DNA of 64,000 nucleotides from Gammaproteobacteria bacterium (GTDB lineage Bacteria; Pseudomonadota; Gammaproteobacteria; SURF-13), in contig QZKM01000027.1 in the NCBI GenBank assembly GCA_003599485.1, positions 28,801 through 92,800 of the forward strand, in the 5' to 3' direction. Shown piece after piece: positions 8,363 to 19,162 of the stretch. The notes under the pieces were generated by a model. It ran no database searches, had not been told where the DNA came from, and was given only the letters and a program-made list of their open reading frames with translations. The translations under genes were made by a program, and so were the position numbers. Within the stretch, counting starts at the first letter, position 1. Each line of letters starts with the position of its first letter.

Positions 8363-9510
8363 TACACGCCCGCCTCCGCGGCCACGCGCTCCATGTAGGC
8401 GCGCAGCAGCGCCTGGTAGCGCGGATTGGGTATGAGAAAGGCGTCATGCCCTTCGTGCGAGGCGATCTCGGCGTAGCTCACGTCGTGGTCGTTATCCAGC
8501 AGCGCACGCACGATCTCGCGCGAGCGCACGGGCGGGAAGCGCCAGTCGCTGGTGAAGGCCAGCACCAGAAATCCCGCCTGGGCGTTTTTCAGCGCCGCCG
8601 CCAGATCATGATCGAAATCGGCGGCGGGATCAAAATAATCCAGCGCCTTGGTCATCAGCAAATAGGTATTGGCGTCGAAGCGCTCGACAAACGACTGGCC
8701 CTGATAGCGCAGATAGCTCTCGACCTGGAATTCCACGTCAAAGCCGAAACCGAGCTTGCCTTCGCGCAACTCGCGCCCGAACTTGGCGCGCATCGCGTCG
8801 TCGGAAAGATAGGTGATGTGGCCGAGCATGCGCGCCAGCATCAGCCCGCGGCGCGGCGTGACGTTGTGTTCATAATAATGGCCGGCGTGAAACTCGGGGT
8901 CGGACATGATGGCCTGGCGCGCGACCTCGTTGAATGCGATGTTCTGCGCGGAAAGCTTGCTTGCCGCGGCGATCACCAGCGCGTGGCGCAGTCCGTCAGG
9001 ATAATCCATCGCCCACTGCAGGCTCTGCATCCCGCCCAGGCTTCCGCCTATCACCGCCGCCCACTGCGTGATGCCGAGCGCATCGCCCAGGCGCTTCTGG
9101 CTCCGCACCCAGTCGCGCACCGTGATGATGGGGAAGTCCGGGCCGTAAGGTTTGCCGGTGGCGGGATTCACGCTCACCGGCCCGGTGGAGCCCTTGCAGC
9201 CGCCAAGATTGTTCAGCGACACCACAAAGAAGCGCCGGGTATCAAACGGCTTGCCGGGACCGATGCAGGAGTCCCACCAGCCCGGTTTTTTGTCCTGCGG
9301 CGTATGATAGCCCGCGGCGTGATGATCGCCGGACAGCGCGTGACAGATCAACAGCGCGTTGGAACGCGCCGCGTTCAGCTCGCCGTAGGTTTCGTAGACC
9401 AGATCGTAGCTCTCCAGCGTGCGCCCGCAATCAAGCGCCAGCGGTTCGCTGAAGCGCAGCGTTCGCGGCGTGACCAAGCCGACGGAGTCAGCGGGGAGAT
9501 TTGCAGGCAT
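8362..9510 (-). CDS. metX: Homoserine O-acyltransferase
   Basis: [16 protein letters not shown] ... [15 protein letters not shown] ... [18 protein letters not shown]. Confidence 0.95.
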   Translation of the reverse strand: MPANLPADSVGLVTPRTLRFSEPLALDCGRTLESYDLVYETYGELNAARSNALLICHALSGDHHAAGYHTPQDKKPGWWDSCIGPGKPFDTRRFFVVSLNNLGGCKGSTGPVSVNPATGKPYGPDFPIITVRDWVRSQKRLGDALGITQWAAVIGGSLGGMQSLQWAMDYPDGLRHALVIAAASKLSAQNIAFNEVARQAIMSDPEFHAGHYYEHNVTPRRGLMLARMLGHITYLSDDAMRAKFGRELREGKLGFGFDVEFQVESYLRYQGQSFVERFDANTYLLMTKALDYFDPAADFDHDLAAALKNAQAGFLVLAFTSDWRFPPVRSREIVRALLDNDHDVSYAEIASHEGHDAFLIPNPRYQALLRAYMERVAAEAGV

Positions 9511-9549
9511 TTCGTGCAGTGCTGTAAAAGACTTGTGCGTGCGCCAGGC

Positions 9550-9816
9550 TTACGCCGCCTTTCTCCGCTTCATCACCTGATCCAGATCGTAGGTGGCCTG
9601 AAGATTCATCCACACCTTGGCTGACGTGCCCAGCACCTTGGCCAAATCCAGAGCCGCCTCCGCGGTAACGCCCCGCTTGCCCTTAATCAGTTCGTTCAAT
9701 CGTGCACGTGTCCAGCCCAGCCTTTTCGCAAAGGCGACCTGGGTCACTCCACCCGGAATGAGAAACTCCTCCAGCAGAATCTCCCCCGGATGAAACGGAT
9801 TTTTTGGTTGACGCAT
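9550..9816 (-). CDS. higA: HigA-family antitoxin (XRE-type HTH)
   Basis: MRQPKNPFHPGEILLEEFLIPGGVTQVAFAKRLGWTRARLNELIKGKRGVTAEAALDLAKVLGTSAKVWMNLQATYDL. Confidence 0.92.
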   Translation of the reverse strand: MRQPKNPFHPGEILLEEFLIPGGVTQVAFAKRLGWTRARLNELIKGKRGVTAEAALDLAKVLGTSAKVWMNLQATYDLDQVMKRRKAA

Positions 9817-9839
9817 AATAGTTACCTCTCCATCGAGCT

Positions 9840-10130
9840 TCAATGGTAATCAACAACCTGTACATCGCAGGCATTACCCTCCTGCCACCTGAAAACCACC
9901 CGCCACTGATCGTTGATACGAATAGAATAGTAACCCTTCAACTTGCCTTTTAATAGTTCAAGCCGGTTACCGGGCGGAACCCGCAAATCCAGTAAATCGT
10001 CGGCATCATGCAGATAGAGCAGCTTTCTGCGCGCCGCGCGCTTTACGTCGGGTGGAAATGACAGCGCCTCCTTGCTGCGCCGGTCCAGGAACAGGTCCTG
10101 CGCAAGCTTGTTCCCGAAGCCCACAATCAT
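9840..10130 (-). CDS. higB: HigB-family toxin (RelE/ParE superfamily)
   Basis: KLLYLHDADDLLDLRVPPGNRLELLKGKLKGYYSIRINDQWRVVFRWQEGNACDVQVVDYH. Confidence 0.92.
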   Translation of the reverse strand: MIVGFGNKLAQDLFLDRRSKEALSFPPDVKRAARRKLLYLHDADDLLDLRVPPGNRLELLKGKLKGYYSIRINDQWRVVFRWQEGNACDVQVVDYH

Positions 10131-10133
10131 ATA

Positions 10134-10150
10134 TTATCGAAACTCGATAA
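10134..10150 (-). promoter_or_regulatory. Perfect 7-bp inverted repeat upstream of higB, candidate operator
   Basis: TTATCGA-AAC-TCGATAA, 3 nt from the higB start codon. Confidence 0.6.
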
Positions 10151-10173
10151 CACCAGCAAATCACCGGCTGCCT

Positions 10174-11844
10174 TTATCCTGTGAGCTTCTTGTATTTCAG
10201 CCGGTGCGGCTGGTCGGCCTCTATTCCCAGGCGGCGCTTGCGGTCGGCTTCGTAGTCGGCGTAGTTGCCTTCGAACCAGGTGACCACGCCCTCGCCCTCG
10301 AAGGCCAGCATGTGGGTGGCGATGCGGTCCAGGAACCAGCGGTCGTGCGAGATCACCACCACGCAGCCGGCGAAATCCAACAGCGCCTCTTCCAGCGCGC
10401 GCAGGGTTTCCACGTCGAGATCGTTGGTCGGCTCGTCGAGCAGCAGCACGTTGCCGCCGCTCTTGAGCAGCTTGGCGAGGTGCAGGCGGTTGCGCTCGCC
10501 GCCGGATAAATCCTTCACCAGCTTTTGCTGATCACTGCCCTTGAAGTTGAAGCGCCCCAGGTAGGCGCGCGAGGGCATCTCGAACTTGCCCACGGTAATC
10601 ATGTCGAGGCCGCCGGAGAGTTCCTGCCACACGGTTTTGCCGCCGTCCAGCGCGTCGCGCGACTGATCCACGTAGGCCAGTTGCACCGTCTCGCCGATGC
10701 GCAGCGTGCCGCCGTCCGGCTTTTCCTGCCCCACCAGCATGCGGAACAAGGTGGTCTTGCCCGCGCCGTTGGGGCCGATCACGCCCACGATGCCGCCGCG
10801 CGGCAGATTGAAGCTCAAGCCGTCAATCAATACCCGTTCGCCGAACGATTTGCGCAGAGCATCCGCCTCGATGACCAAATCGCCCAAACGCGGCCCGGGC
10901 GGAATGTAGATATCCTTGGTTTCGTTGCGCTTCTGCACGTCCTGCGCGGCAAGTTCGTCGAACGCCGCGAGGCGCGCCTTGCTCTTGGCGTGGCGCCCCT
11001 TGGGATTGCTGCGCACCCATTCCAGTTCCGCCTTCATGGCGCGCTGACGCGCGGTCTCCTGCTTTTCCTCGACCTCCAGGCGTTTTTCCTTTTGTTCCAG
11101 CCACGAAGAATAGTTGCCCTGCCAGGGGATGCCGTGGCCGCGATCCAGCTCCAGTATCCAGCCCGCGACGTTATCGAGAAAATAGCGGTCGTGGGTGACT
11201 GCGATGACGGTGCCGGGATACTCGTGCAGAAAACGCTCCAGCCACGCGACTGACTCGGCGTCGAGGTGGTTGGTCGGCTCGTCCAGCAGCAGCATGTCGG
11301 GCTTGGACAGCAACAGCCTGCACAGCGCCACGCGCCGCTTCTCGCCGCCGGAGAGCTTGTTCACCCCGGTCTCCCACGGTGGCAGGCGCAGCGCGTCGGC
11401 GGCCACCTCCAGGGTGCGATCCAGTTCCCACGCGCCCGCCGCGTCAATCTTTTCCTGCAACTGCGCCTGCTCTTCGAGCAGCGCGTTCATTTCATCGTCG
11501 CCCATCGGCTCGGCGAAGCGCATGCTCACCTCGTCGAAGCGTTTGAGCAGCGCCCTGGTCTCGGCCACCGCCTCCTCCACGTTGCCGCGCACGTCCTTTT
11601 CCGGATCGAGCTGCGGCTCCTGCGCCAGCAAACCGATGCGGATGCCAGGCTGCGGGCGCGCCTCGCCGATGTAGTCCTTGTCCACGCCCGCCATGATGCG
11701 CAGCAGCGTGGATTTGCCGGAGCCGTTCAAGCCCAGCACGCCGATCTTGGCGCCGGGAAAAAACGAGAGCGAGATGTCTTTCAGGATTTCGCGTTTCGGC
11801 GGCACCACCTTGCCGACGCGGTTCATGGTGTAGATGTATTGCAT
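10174..11844 (-). CDS. ettA: ABC-F energy-dependent translational throttle protein EttA
   Basis: [53 protein letters not shown]; two ABC domains with [16 protein letters not shown]. Confidence 0.96.
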   Translation of the reverse strand: MQYIYTMNRVGKVVPPKREILKDISLSFFPGAKIGVLGLNGSGKSTLLRIMAGVDKDYIGEARPQPGIRIGLLAQEPQLDPEKDVRGNVEEAVAETRALLKRFDEVSMRFAEPMGDDEMNALLEEQAQLQEKIDAAGAWELDRTLEVAADALRLPPWETGVNKLSGGEKRRVALCRLLLSKPDMLLLDEPTNHLDAESVAWLERFLHEYPGTVIAVTHDRYFLDNVAGWILELDRGHGIPWQGNYSSWLEQKEKRLEVEEKQETARQRAMKAELEWVRSNPKGRHAKSKARLAAFDELAAQDVQKRNETKDIYIPPGPRLGDLVIEADALRKSFGERVLIDGLSFNLPRGGIVGVIGPNGAGKTTLFRMLVGQEKPDGGTLRIGETVQLAYVDQSRDALDGGKTVWQELSGGLDMITVGKFEMPSRAYLGRFNFKGSDQQKLVKDLSGGERNRLHLAKLLKSGGNVLLLDEPTNDLDVETLRALEEALLDFAGCVVVISHDRWFLDRIATHMLAFEGEGVVTWFEGNYADYEADRKRRLGIEADQPHRLKYKKLTG

Positions 11845-11917
11845 AGAGGCGGTTGCGAGCGGCTGGTTGCCAGTGGTAAAGCAACTATGATACTGGATAT
11901 TCGCCTTTGATTGCTTG

Positions 11918-12493
11918 CTACATGGCGCCTGCTATTGGTTTCTCCAGACGCAGCGCCGGGGCGTGGTCTTCGTAGTAACCGGCGATCTGACGCACGAGAT
12001 TAAAGCCCGCCTTTTGATACAGGCGCAAGGCGGGGGCGTTAGTGGCGCGCACTTCAAGGCTCAGGCACCCTCGCCCGCGCAGCGCAGCGGCCCGTTCGGC
12101 GTGTTTGAGCAGCGCGCGTGCGATGCCGCGGCCTTGATAACGGGGATGAACCACGAGGGAATAGAGCCGCGCCTGGGCTGAATTGCGCCGGTAGAGCAGC
12201 ACGGCGTCGCCCGCCACACACCCCGCCGCTTCATACACCCACACCTCGGCGCTGGCCCGGTGCAGCAGGCGGCGCAGGCTGGTCCGCGACAGGCGGTCGC
12301 CGGGGAAGTGGCGCTCCAGAGCGACCAGGGCGTCGAGATCGGTGAGCAGCGCGGCGCGTATTTCCGCGCCGTGCCTGTCTGCGCGCGAACACGCACAGGC
12401 AGACGCATTACTCTGTAGCCCTGCGCCGCCGGACGGCGCGGAGGTGGATTCAGCCTTGAGCACTGTAACGGCTGAGGGTGAACTTTTCGCCAA
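11918..12493 (-). CDS. GNAT-family N-acetyltransferase, RimI-like (start uncertain)
   Basis: [56 protein letters not shown]. Confidence 0.8.
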   Translation of the reverse strand: MAKSSPSAVTVLKAESTSAPSGGAGLQSNASACACSRADRHGAEIRAALLTDLDALVALERHFPGDRLSRTSLRRLLHRASAEVWVYEAAGCVAGDAVLLYRRNSAQARLYSLVVHPRYQGRGIARALLKHAERAAALRGRGCLSLEVRATNAPALRLYQKAGFNLVRQIAGYYEDHAPALRLEKPIAGAM

Positions 12494-13544
12494 ACAGCGC
12501 CGGGCGGTAGCTCATCTTCACCTTGCGCAGGTTTTCCAAGCCCAGATCGTCACCGACGTTGATGAAGGTGCAGTCGCGGTAGGTCTTGGCGAATTCGCGG
12601 AACAGGTACTGCGCCGATCCCTGAATGGTGAAGTTGGTTTTTTCCACCAGCACGCTCGCTACATTTGCGGTGATGCGCTCGCCGAAGGTGAAGCCTTCGA
12701 TGCGCCCGCCGATGACGAGGCACAGGCCGTCCAATTGCAGATAGTCGTAGTGCTCCAGCGCGCGGTTGATGGCGGTGCGCTCCAGTTCGGCGGTGCACAG
12801 GAAATCGGGTATCTCCTGCGCGGGCAGATATTTGATGCGTTCCTGCAGCCAGCGGTTGACGAGGTCGCGGATGCCGTCCCAGTGCTCGCGCCCGACCGGC
12901 TCCATGCGGTGACCGGGATAGCTGCGCCGGAACTGGTTGATCTCGTTGCGCTTGGTCTTGTAGGCGTTGCCCTTGAGCTCGATCAGGTCGGAGGTGGTGT
13001 AGATGTAATCCGGCAGCGCGCGCTCCACCAGCCAGTCATGGGTCACGGCGGGGAACGGGATGTCCTGATCCAGATTCAGCGCCTGGAGAAAATCGCGGTA
13101 CACGAACTCGACCCTGCCGAGCCAGGGCGTGGCGTTGTAGCCGTCCATGATCTCGAAGCAGGCGGTGAGCGCGCCGGGTTGATCCTGCGGCGCGCCGAGC
13201 GGCGGCAGCAGCATGGTGAGCCCGTCGCCGGTCAGGCTGAACAGGCAGAAGCAGTCTTCAATGATCTGGTAAAAGCCGCTCTTCTGGGTCAGCCAGATGA
13301 TGTTGTTGGCGAAGGTGTAATCGGAGAGCGGGACTTGAGCGCGGCGCTGATAGGCTTCGAACAGCGGTTTGACGTCGGCGGTGAACGGGTAAAGCTTGTG
13401 GCCTTCTATGGCGAGGTAGCGGTTGGGGAAACTTTTATTGACATGCAGCGTCAGGTTTTCAACGGCGGGGGAAGGTCTTTCCCATCGGAGATGATGACTG
13501 GATGACTGGCTACTACCGGGAGGTTCTTCAAGCGTGCGTAACAT
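12450..13544 (-). CDS. DUF2156-type (phosphatidylglycerol lysyltransferase C-terminal-like) protein
   Basis: YLAIEGHKLYPFTADVKPLFEAYQRRAQVPLSDYTFANNIIWL ... KTKRNEINQFRRSYPGHRMEPV ... FINVGDDLGLENLRKVKMSYRP. Confidence 0.8.
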   Translation of the reverse strand: MLRTLEEPPGSSQSSSHHLRWERPSPAVENLTLHVNKSFPNRYLAIEGHKLYPFTADVKPLFEAYQRRAQVPLSDYTFANNIIWLTQKSGFYQIIEDCFCLFSLTGDGLTMLLPPLGAPQDQPGALTACFEIMDGYNATPWLGRVEFVYRDFLQALNLDQDIPFPAVTHDWLVERALPDYIYTTSDLIELKGNAYKTKRNEINQFRRSYPGHRMEPVGREHWDGIRDLVNRWLQERIKYLPAQEIPDFLCTAELERTAINRALEHYDYLQLDGLCLVIGGRIEGFTFGERITANVASVLVEKTNFTIQGSAQYLFREFAKTYRDCTFINVGDDLGLENLRKVKMSYRPALFGEKFTLSRYSAQG

Positions 13545-13626
13545 AAAGGGGGTAAGGCTCCTGTGTGATTTAGGTGGCGCTAATAGACCAAAATAAAGCC
13601 CGCCTGTCAACGACTATTTATGATTT

Positions 13627-13775
13627 CGCCCGCGCGGATTTACTCCGCGCGGGCGACCAAAGGGGGTGAGGTGCAACGCACCGAACAGGTTTGCAAGGGA
13701 TGCAAACCCTGGGCTTGCAAGCGAAGCAGGATGCGAGAGTGCAGCAAGGCTGCGCCACTCCCCTTTGGGAACCCC
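13627..13775. repeat. Structured palindromic intergenic element
   Basis: Perfect 12-bp hairpin cgcccgcgcgga-tttac-tccgcgcgggcg (13627-13655), then nested stems closed by ccaaaggggg...ccactcccctttggg. Confidence 0.5.
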
Positions 13776-13834
13776 ATTGCTGGAGAGTCCGCGCCAATGC
13801 CGCGGAGAGATATTCAAGGGTGGTAAACTGATTT

Positions 13835-14791
13835 GTGATGAATCAGGTATGCGTATATATCGGCGCGGCGCTGGCGCGTTACGGCTTCGGCCACGGCCAC
13901 CCGTTCGGCCCGGACCGGATGGATGCGTTTTGGGATGAAGCGCAGCGGCTGGGGCTGGACCGGCGCGTCAGCGTGTGCGCGCCGGTGCAGGCGGCCCAGG
14001 AAGAGATCGAGCGCTTTCACACCCGCGAGTATGTGGAGCGCGTCAAGCTGCACTCGCAAACCGGCCAAGGCTATCTCGACTACGGCGACACGCCCGCATT
14101 TCCCGGCGTGTACGAAGCGGCGGCCACCGTAACCGGCTCCGCGCTCGACGCCATGCGCCGTATCATGCGCGGAGAATGCCGGCGCGCCTTCGTGCCCATC
14201 GCGGGCCTGCACCACGCGCGGCGCGACACGGCGGCGGGCTTTTGCGTGTTCAACGACTGCGGCGTGGTGATCGAGAGCCTGCGCGCGGAGTTCGGCGTAA
14301 AGCGCATCGCCTACGTGGACATAGACGCGCACCACGGCGATGGCGTGTTCTACGCCTATCAGGATGATCCGCAGGTGTTCATCGCCGACCTGCATGAAGA
14401 CGGGCGCTATTTATACCCCGGCACCGGCGCGGCGCACGAGCGCGGCACGGGCGCCGCCGTGGGCACCAAGCTTAATATACCGCTGCCGCCGGGCGCGACC
14501 GATCAGGATTTTATTGCCGCCTGGCCGCGCGTGGAGCATTTCCTGCGCGACGCGCGTCCGGAGTTCATCCTTTTGCAATGCGGCGCGGACAGCCTGGCCG
14601 ATGATCCCATCACTCACCTGCGCTACAGCCGCGAAGCGCACCGCCACGCCGCCGCGAGCCTGTGTGCGATTGCTGACGAATGTTGCGCGGGACGCCTGCT
14701 CGCCCTCGGCGGCGGCGGTTACAACCGGGCCAATCTGTCGTCCGCGTGGACAGCGGTGGTGCAAGCCTTGGTGGAATGCCAGCCGTTATGA
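13835..14791 (+). CDS. Histone deacetylase / AcuC-AphA family protein
   Basis: PFGPDRMDAFWDEA ... IAGLHHARRDTAAGFCVFNDCGVVIESLR ... AYVDIDAHHGDGVFYAY ... LQCGADSLADDP. Confidence 0.93.
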   Translation: MMNQVCVYIGAALARYGFGHGHPFGPDRMDAFWDEAQRLGLDRRVSVCAPVQAAQEEIERFHTREYVERVKLHSQTGQGYLDYGDTPAFPGVYEAAATVTGSALDAMRRIMRGECRRAFVPIAGLHHARRDTAAGFCVFNDCGVVIESLRAEFGVKRIAYVDIDAHHGDGVFYAYQDDPQVFIADLHEDGRYLYPGTGAAHERGTGAAVGTKLNIPLPPGATDQDFIAAWPRVEHFLRDARPEFILLQCGADSLADDPITHLRYSREAHRHAAASLCAIADECCAGRLLALGGGGYNRANLSSAWTAVVQALVECQPL

Positions 14792-15274
14792 AGCAATGCT
14801 CACCTTCTGCATCACCACCGGCTCGATGGGCTTGTCGCCGCGGTCACGCGCCACGCAGGCGATGGCGTCCACCACCTCCTGGCCTTCAGTGACGCGCCCG
14901 AAGATGGTGTAGTTGGGCGGCAGCGGGTAGTCCGCGTGCATGATGAAAAACTGCGAACGGTTGGTGTCCGGCCCGGCGTTGGCCATCGCCACCGTACCAG
15001 CCTTATAGCCGTGCTGGTAGAGTTCAGATGTTGCGGCGATCTCATCGGCAAAGCGCCCGCCCCAGGCCGAGTCGCCGCCACGCCCGGTGCCGGTGGGGTC
15101 GCCGCCCTGGATCATGAAGCCCTTGATGACGCGGTGAAAGATCACGCCGTCGTAATAGCCGCGCCCGGCGAGGGTGATGAAGTTTTCCGTGGTCCTGGGC
15201 GCGTCCGTCTCCAGCAACTCAAACCGGATGGTTCCCTTATTGGTTTCAATTACCGCGCTGCGCGATGATTTCAC
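14786..15274 (-). CDS. Peptidyl-prolyl cis-trans isomerase, cyclophilin type
   Basis: VIETNKGTIRFELLETDAPRTTENFITLAGRGYYDGVIFHRVIKGFMIQGGDPTGTGRGG. Confidence 0.95.
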   Translation of the reverse strand: MKSSRSAVIETNKGTIRFELLETDAPRTTENFITLAGRGYYDGVIFHRVIKGFMIQGGDPTGTGRGGDSAWGGRFADEIAATSELYQHGYKAGTVAMANAGPDTNRSQFFIMHADYPLPPNYTIFGRVTEGQEVVDAIACVARDRGDKPIEPVVMQKVSIAS

Positions 15275-15486
15275 TCTTGCCGCTCCGCACCCGCCTTATG
15301 GCTGTTCAAGGCCTTGAAGAAACACCACAGCAGCGAGACCAGCCAATACAACAGGCTCCAGCCCACACCCGCCGCCATCATGAGCGCAGGACTGAAGCTA
15401 AACCAGGTCAGGATCAGCACGATGATGAGCGAGACGATCCAGGCGGGAATGCGGTTTTGCAGGCACACGTACAGGCGTTGCATCAT
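15271..15486 (-). CDS. Small membrane protein, 71 aa
   Basis: Two hydrophobic segments; TGA/ATG overlap with the downstream PPIase. Confidence 0.55.
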   Translation of the reverse strand: MMQRLYVCLQNRIPAWIVSLIIVLILTWFSFSPALMMAAGVGWSLLYWLVSLLWCFFKALNSHKAGAERQE

Positions 15487-15633
15487 GGGTCACTCCTTGG
15501 CCGGTTATATGGCCGCCGTTTTAGTCCGGTTCAGTGTAGCGCAAGCATTTCTTTTCCGCACTAAAATCACCGCCGGGCCGCGAAACAGCGGGTGAAATCG
15601 GCTATCATTAGGGTTTTTACTTCAGGGAAAGCC

Positions 15634-16890
15634 ATGTTCAGCAAAAGCATGAAAATCGCCGGCTTCGACGACGAGTTGTGGAACGCCATGCAGGCGGAAA
15701 GCCGGCGTCAGGAGGAACACATCGAACTCATCGCATCGGAAAATTACGCCAGCCCCAGGGTGCTGGAGGCGCAGGGCTCGGTGCTCACCAATAAATACGC
15801 CGAAGGCTACCCCGGCAAGCGCTACTACGGCGGCTGCGAACACGTGGACGTGGCCGAGCAGCTTGCCATCACGCGCGTGAAAAAACTGTTCGGCGCGGAT
15901 TATGCCAACGTGCAGCCGCACTCCGGCTCGCAGGCCAACGCCGCGGTATACATGGCGCTGCTCAACCCGGGCGACACCATCCTGGGGATGAGCCTCGCGC
16001 ACGGCGGGCACCTCACGCACGGGGCCAAGGTGAATTTTTCCGGCAAAATTTACAACGCCGTGCAGTACGGTCTCGACCCCGCCACGGGCGAGATTGATTA
16101 CGGTCAGGTTGAAAGGCTCGCGCTGGAACACAAACCCAAGATGGTCGTGGCGGGTTTTTCCGCCTATTCGCGCGTGGTGGACTGGCAACGCTTCCGCGCC
16201 ATCGCGGACAAGGTAGGCGCCTATTTATTCGTGGACATCGCGCATCCCGCGGGGCTCATCGCGGCGGGCGTGTACCCCAGTCCGGTGAATATCGCGGACA
16301 TCACCACCTCCACCACCCACAAGACGCTGCGCGGCCCGCGCGGCGGCATCATCTTGGCGCGCGCCAATCCGGACATCGAGAAAAAACTCAACTCCATCGT
16401 GTTCCCCGGCATCCAGGGCGGGCCGCTGATGCACGTGATCGCCGCCAAGGCGGTGGCCTTCAAGGAGGCGCTGGCCCCGGAGTTCAAGGCCTATCAGCAA
16501 CAGGTGCTCGACAACGCGCGCGCCATGGCCAAGACCGTGATCGAGCGCGGCTATAACGTGGTCTCCGGCGGCACCGACAATCATTTATTCCTGGTGGACC
16601 TGGTGAGCAAAAATCTCACCGGCAAGGACGCCGAGGCGGCGCTCGGCAAGGCGAACATCACGGTGAACAAAAACGCCGTGCCCAACGATCCGCAGTCGCC
16701 GTTTGTCACCAGCGGCATCCGCATCGGCACCCCGGCCATCACCACGCGCGGTTTTAACGAAAATGACGCGCGTCTGCTCGCGGGCTGGATCTGCGACGTG
16801 CTGGACAACATCGCGGATGAAAAGGTGATCGCGCGCGTCAAGCAACAGGCGCTCGACATCTGCCACCGCCTGCCGGTGTATGGCAACTAA
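15634..16890 (+). CDS. glyA: Serine hydroxymethyltransferase
   Basis: [47 protein letters not shown]; start at [10 protein letters not shown]. Confidence 0.98.
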   Translation: MFSKSMKIAGFDDELWNAMQAESRRQEEHIELIASENYASPRVLEAQGSVLTNKYAEGYPGKRYYGGCEHVDVAEQLAITRVKKLFGADYANVQPHSGSQANAAVYMALLNPGDTILGMSLAHGGHLTHGAKVNFSGKIYNAVQYGLDPATGEIDYGQVERLALEHKPKMVVAGFSAYSRVVDWQRFRAIADKVGAYLFVDIAHPAGLIAAGVYPSPVNIADITTSTTHKTLRGPRGGIILARANPDIEKKLNSIVFPGIQGGPLMHVIAAKAVAFKEALAPEFKAYQQQVLDNARAMAKTVIERGYNVVSGGTDNHLFLVDLVSKNLTGKDAEAALGKANITVNKNAVPNDPQSPFVTSGIRIGTPAITTRGFNENDARLLAGWICDVLDNIADEKVIARVKQQALDICHRLPVYGN

Positions 16891-16915
16891 CCACCCTTAA
16901 ACGGAAGACGCATCC

Positions 16916-17422
16916 ATGCGCTGCCCCTTTTGCGGAGCCGAAGACACCAAGGTAGTGGACTCGCGCCTGGCGAGCGAAGGCAGCCAGGTGCGCCGCCGCC
17001 GCGAGTGTCTGGTGTGCGGCGAGCGCTACACCACCTTCGAGTCCGCTGAACTTACCATGCCGCGCATCATCAAGCGCGACGGCAGCCGGGTCAATTTTGA
17101 TGAAGACAAGCTGCGCGGCGGCATGATGCGCGCCCTGGAGAAACGCCCGGTGGCGAGCGACCAGATCGAGGCCGCCGTGCAGCGCCTCAAGCAGCGCCTG
17201 CGCGCCAGCGGCGAGCGCGAACTGCCTTCGCGCACCCTGGGCGAGTGGGTGATGGACGAGCTGCGGGCGCTGGATGAAGTCGCCTACGTGCGCTTCGCCT
17301 CGGTGTACCGCAGCTTCCAGGACGTGCGCGCCTTCCGCGAAGAGATCGAGCGCCTGGAAAACCGGCCCGCCGCAGAGGCCAAAAATCAACTCCCGCTGAT
17401 TACCGAAGTTTCCAAAAAATGA
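16916..17422 (+). CDS. nrdR: Transcriptional repressor NrdR
   Basis: [42 protein letters not shown]. Confidence 0.98.
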   Translation: MRCPFCGAEDTKVVDSRLASEGSQVRRRRECLVCGERYTTFESAELTMPRIIKRDGSRVNFDEDKLRGGMMRALEKRPVASDQIEAAVQRLKQRLRASGERELPSRTLGEWVMDELRALDEVAYVRFASVYRSFQDVRAFREEIERLENRPAAEAKNQLPLITEVSKK

Positions 17423-18519
17423 CGGCGCAGGATCACGCCTGCATGGCGCACGCCCTGCGACTGGCGGCGCGCGGCTTGTACACGGCGCACCCGAATCCGC
17501 GCGTCGGCTGCGTCATCGTGCAGGGCGGCGAGATCGTGGGAGAAGGCTGGCACCAGCGCACCGGCGAGGCGCACGCGGAAATCCACGCATTAAATGAAGC
17601 CGGTGAGCGCGCGCGCGGCGCGACGGCGTACGTCACGCTGGAGCCCTGCTGCCATCACGGCCGCACCCCGCCCTGCACCGAAGCGCTCATCCAGGCGGGC
17701 GTGGCGCGCGTGGTGACGGCCATGCTTGACCCCAATCCGAAAGTAGCGGGCCACGGGTTACAGCAGTTAAGCGCGGCAGGCATCAGTGTAGAACACGGCC
17801 TCATGCAGGCCGAGGCCGAGAAGCTGAATCGCGGCTTTGTCACGCGCATGCAATCGGGCCGCCCGTTCGTGCGCGTGAAGCTGGCCATGACGCTGGACGG
17901 ACGCACCGCGGCGGCCGATGGCGAGAGCAGGTGGATCAGCGGCGAGGCGGCGCGGGCCGATGTGCAGCGCCTGCGCGCCGAGAGCGGCGCGATTCTGACC
18001 GGCATCAATACCGTGCTGCACGATGATCCGCTGCTCACCGTGCGCCTGCCGGAGCTCGATGAGGCGGAAGGCAAGCCGCCGCTGCGCGTGGTGCTGGATT
18101 CGCGCCTGCGCTTCCCGCCCAACGCGCGCATGCTCACCCGGCCGGGACACACCCTGGTCATCACCGGCGCGCTGGGTATGGTAGAAAAAAATCATCTGGC
18201 CGCGGCCGAGGTCATCACGCTCGCCGGGCCGAAGGGGAAGGTGGATCTCTACGCCGCGCTGCATCATCTCTCCGCGCGGCATGAGATCAACGACGTGCTG
18301 GTCGAGGCCGGGCCGGTTTTAAGCGGCGCACTGGTCGAGGCACAGCTTGTGGATGAGTTCATTATTTATCTCGCGCCTGCGCTGCTCGGCGATAACGCGC
18401 GCGGCCTGCTGCACTTGCCCGCGTTGCAACACCTGGCGCAGCGCGTCGCGCTCGACATCCTCGATCTGCGCGCGATTGGCCGGGACTGGCGCATCACGGC
18501 CAAACCGCTGTATACCTGA
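17419..18519 (+). CDS. ribD: Bifunctional riboflavin deaminase/reductase RibD
   Basis: [50 protein letters not shown] ... [16 protein letters not shown]. Confidence 0.96.
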   Translation: MTAQDHACMAHALRLAARGLYTAHPNPRVGCVIVQGGEIVGEGWHQRTGEAHAEIHALNEAGERARGATAYVTLEPCCHHGRTPPCTEALIQAGVARVVTAMLDPNPKVAGHGLQQLSAAGISVEHGLMQAEAEKLNRGFVTRMQSGRPFVRVKLAMTLDGRTAAADGESRWISGEAARADVQRLRAESGAILTGINTVLHDDPLLTVRLPELDEAEGKPPLRVVLDSRLRFPPNARMLTRPGHTLVITGALGMVEKNHLAAAEVITLAGPKGKVDLYAALHHLSARHEINDVLVEAGPVLSGALVEAQLVDEFIIYLAPALLGDNARGLLHLPALQHLAQRVALDILDLRAIGRDWRITAKPLYT

Positions 18520-18568
18520 CGTCTGGCCACTCTGGTGTTTACCCGCTAAGATGAACTCTTAATGTCCC

Positions 18569-19162
18569 ATGTTCACCGGCATTATTCAGTCTGTAGGCGC
18601 CATCGCCGAGCTGCAACGCAAAGGCGCGGACACGCGTGCGCGCATTGCAACCGGCGGCCTTGATCTGTCCAGTATACGCGTGGGCGACAGCATCGCGGTT
18701 TCAGGCGTGTGTCTTACCGTGACGGAACATGACGCGAAAAGTTTTGCCGTGGACATCTCGGCGGAGACGCTGCGCTGTACCACGTTTTCCTCGCTCGCCG
18801 CGGGTGCGCGCGTCAATCTGGAGCCGGCGCTCGCCGCGGGCGCGCCGCTGGGCGGCCATTTCGTCACCGGGCACGTGGACGGCGTGGGGCGCGTGCTGGA
18901 CTGCCGGCCTGAAGGCGCATCGCGGCGAGTGAGCATCGAGGTTCCTCATGCGCTGGCGAAATACATCGCTGCGAAAGGCTCCCTCTGCGTGGACGGCGTG
19001 AGCCTCACTGTGAATGAGATCAATGGCAATGCCTGCACCGTCAATCTCATTCCACACACCCTGCAACACACCACGCTGGGCGCGCTGGCCGCGGGCGCGC
19101 AGGTCAACCTGGAAGTGGACATCATCGCGCGTTATCTGGAGAGGCTGCACGCATGCCGCTGA
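18569..19162 (+). CDS. ribE: Riboflavin synthase subunit alpha
   Basis: MFTGIIQSVGAIAELQRKGADTRARI ... VDGVSLTVNEINGNACTVNLIPHTLQHTTLG. Confidence 0.95.
   Translation: MFTGIIQSVGAIAELQRKGADTRARIATGGLDLSSIRVGDSIAVSGVCLTVTEHDAKSFAVDISAETLRCTTFSSLAAGARVNLEPALAAGAPLGGHFVTGHVDGVGRVLDCRPEGASRRVSIEVPHALAKYIAAKGSLCVDGVSLTVNEINGNACTVNLIPHTLQHTTLGALAAGAQVNLEVDIIARYLERLHACR

Noticed and set aside
8446-9624. 392-aa + strand ORF over metX
   Set aside because: Shadow ORF antisense to an unambiguous homoserine acyltransferase.
13614-13817. 67-aa minus ORF through the structured element
   Set aside because: Coding potential appears to come from the palindromic repeat; no SD and no recognisable domain.
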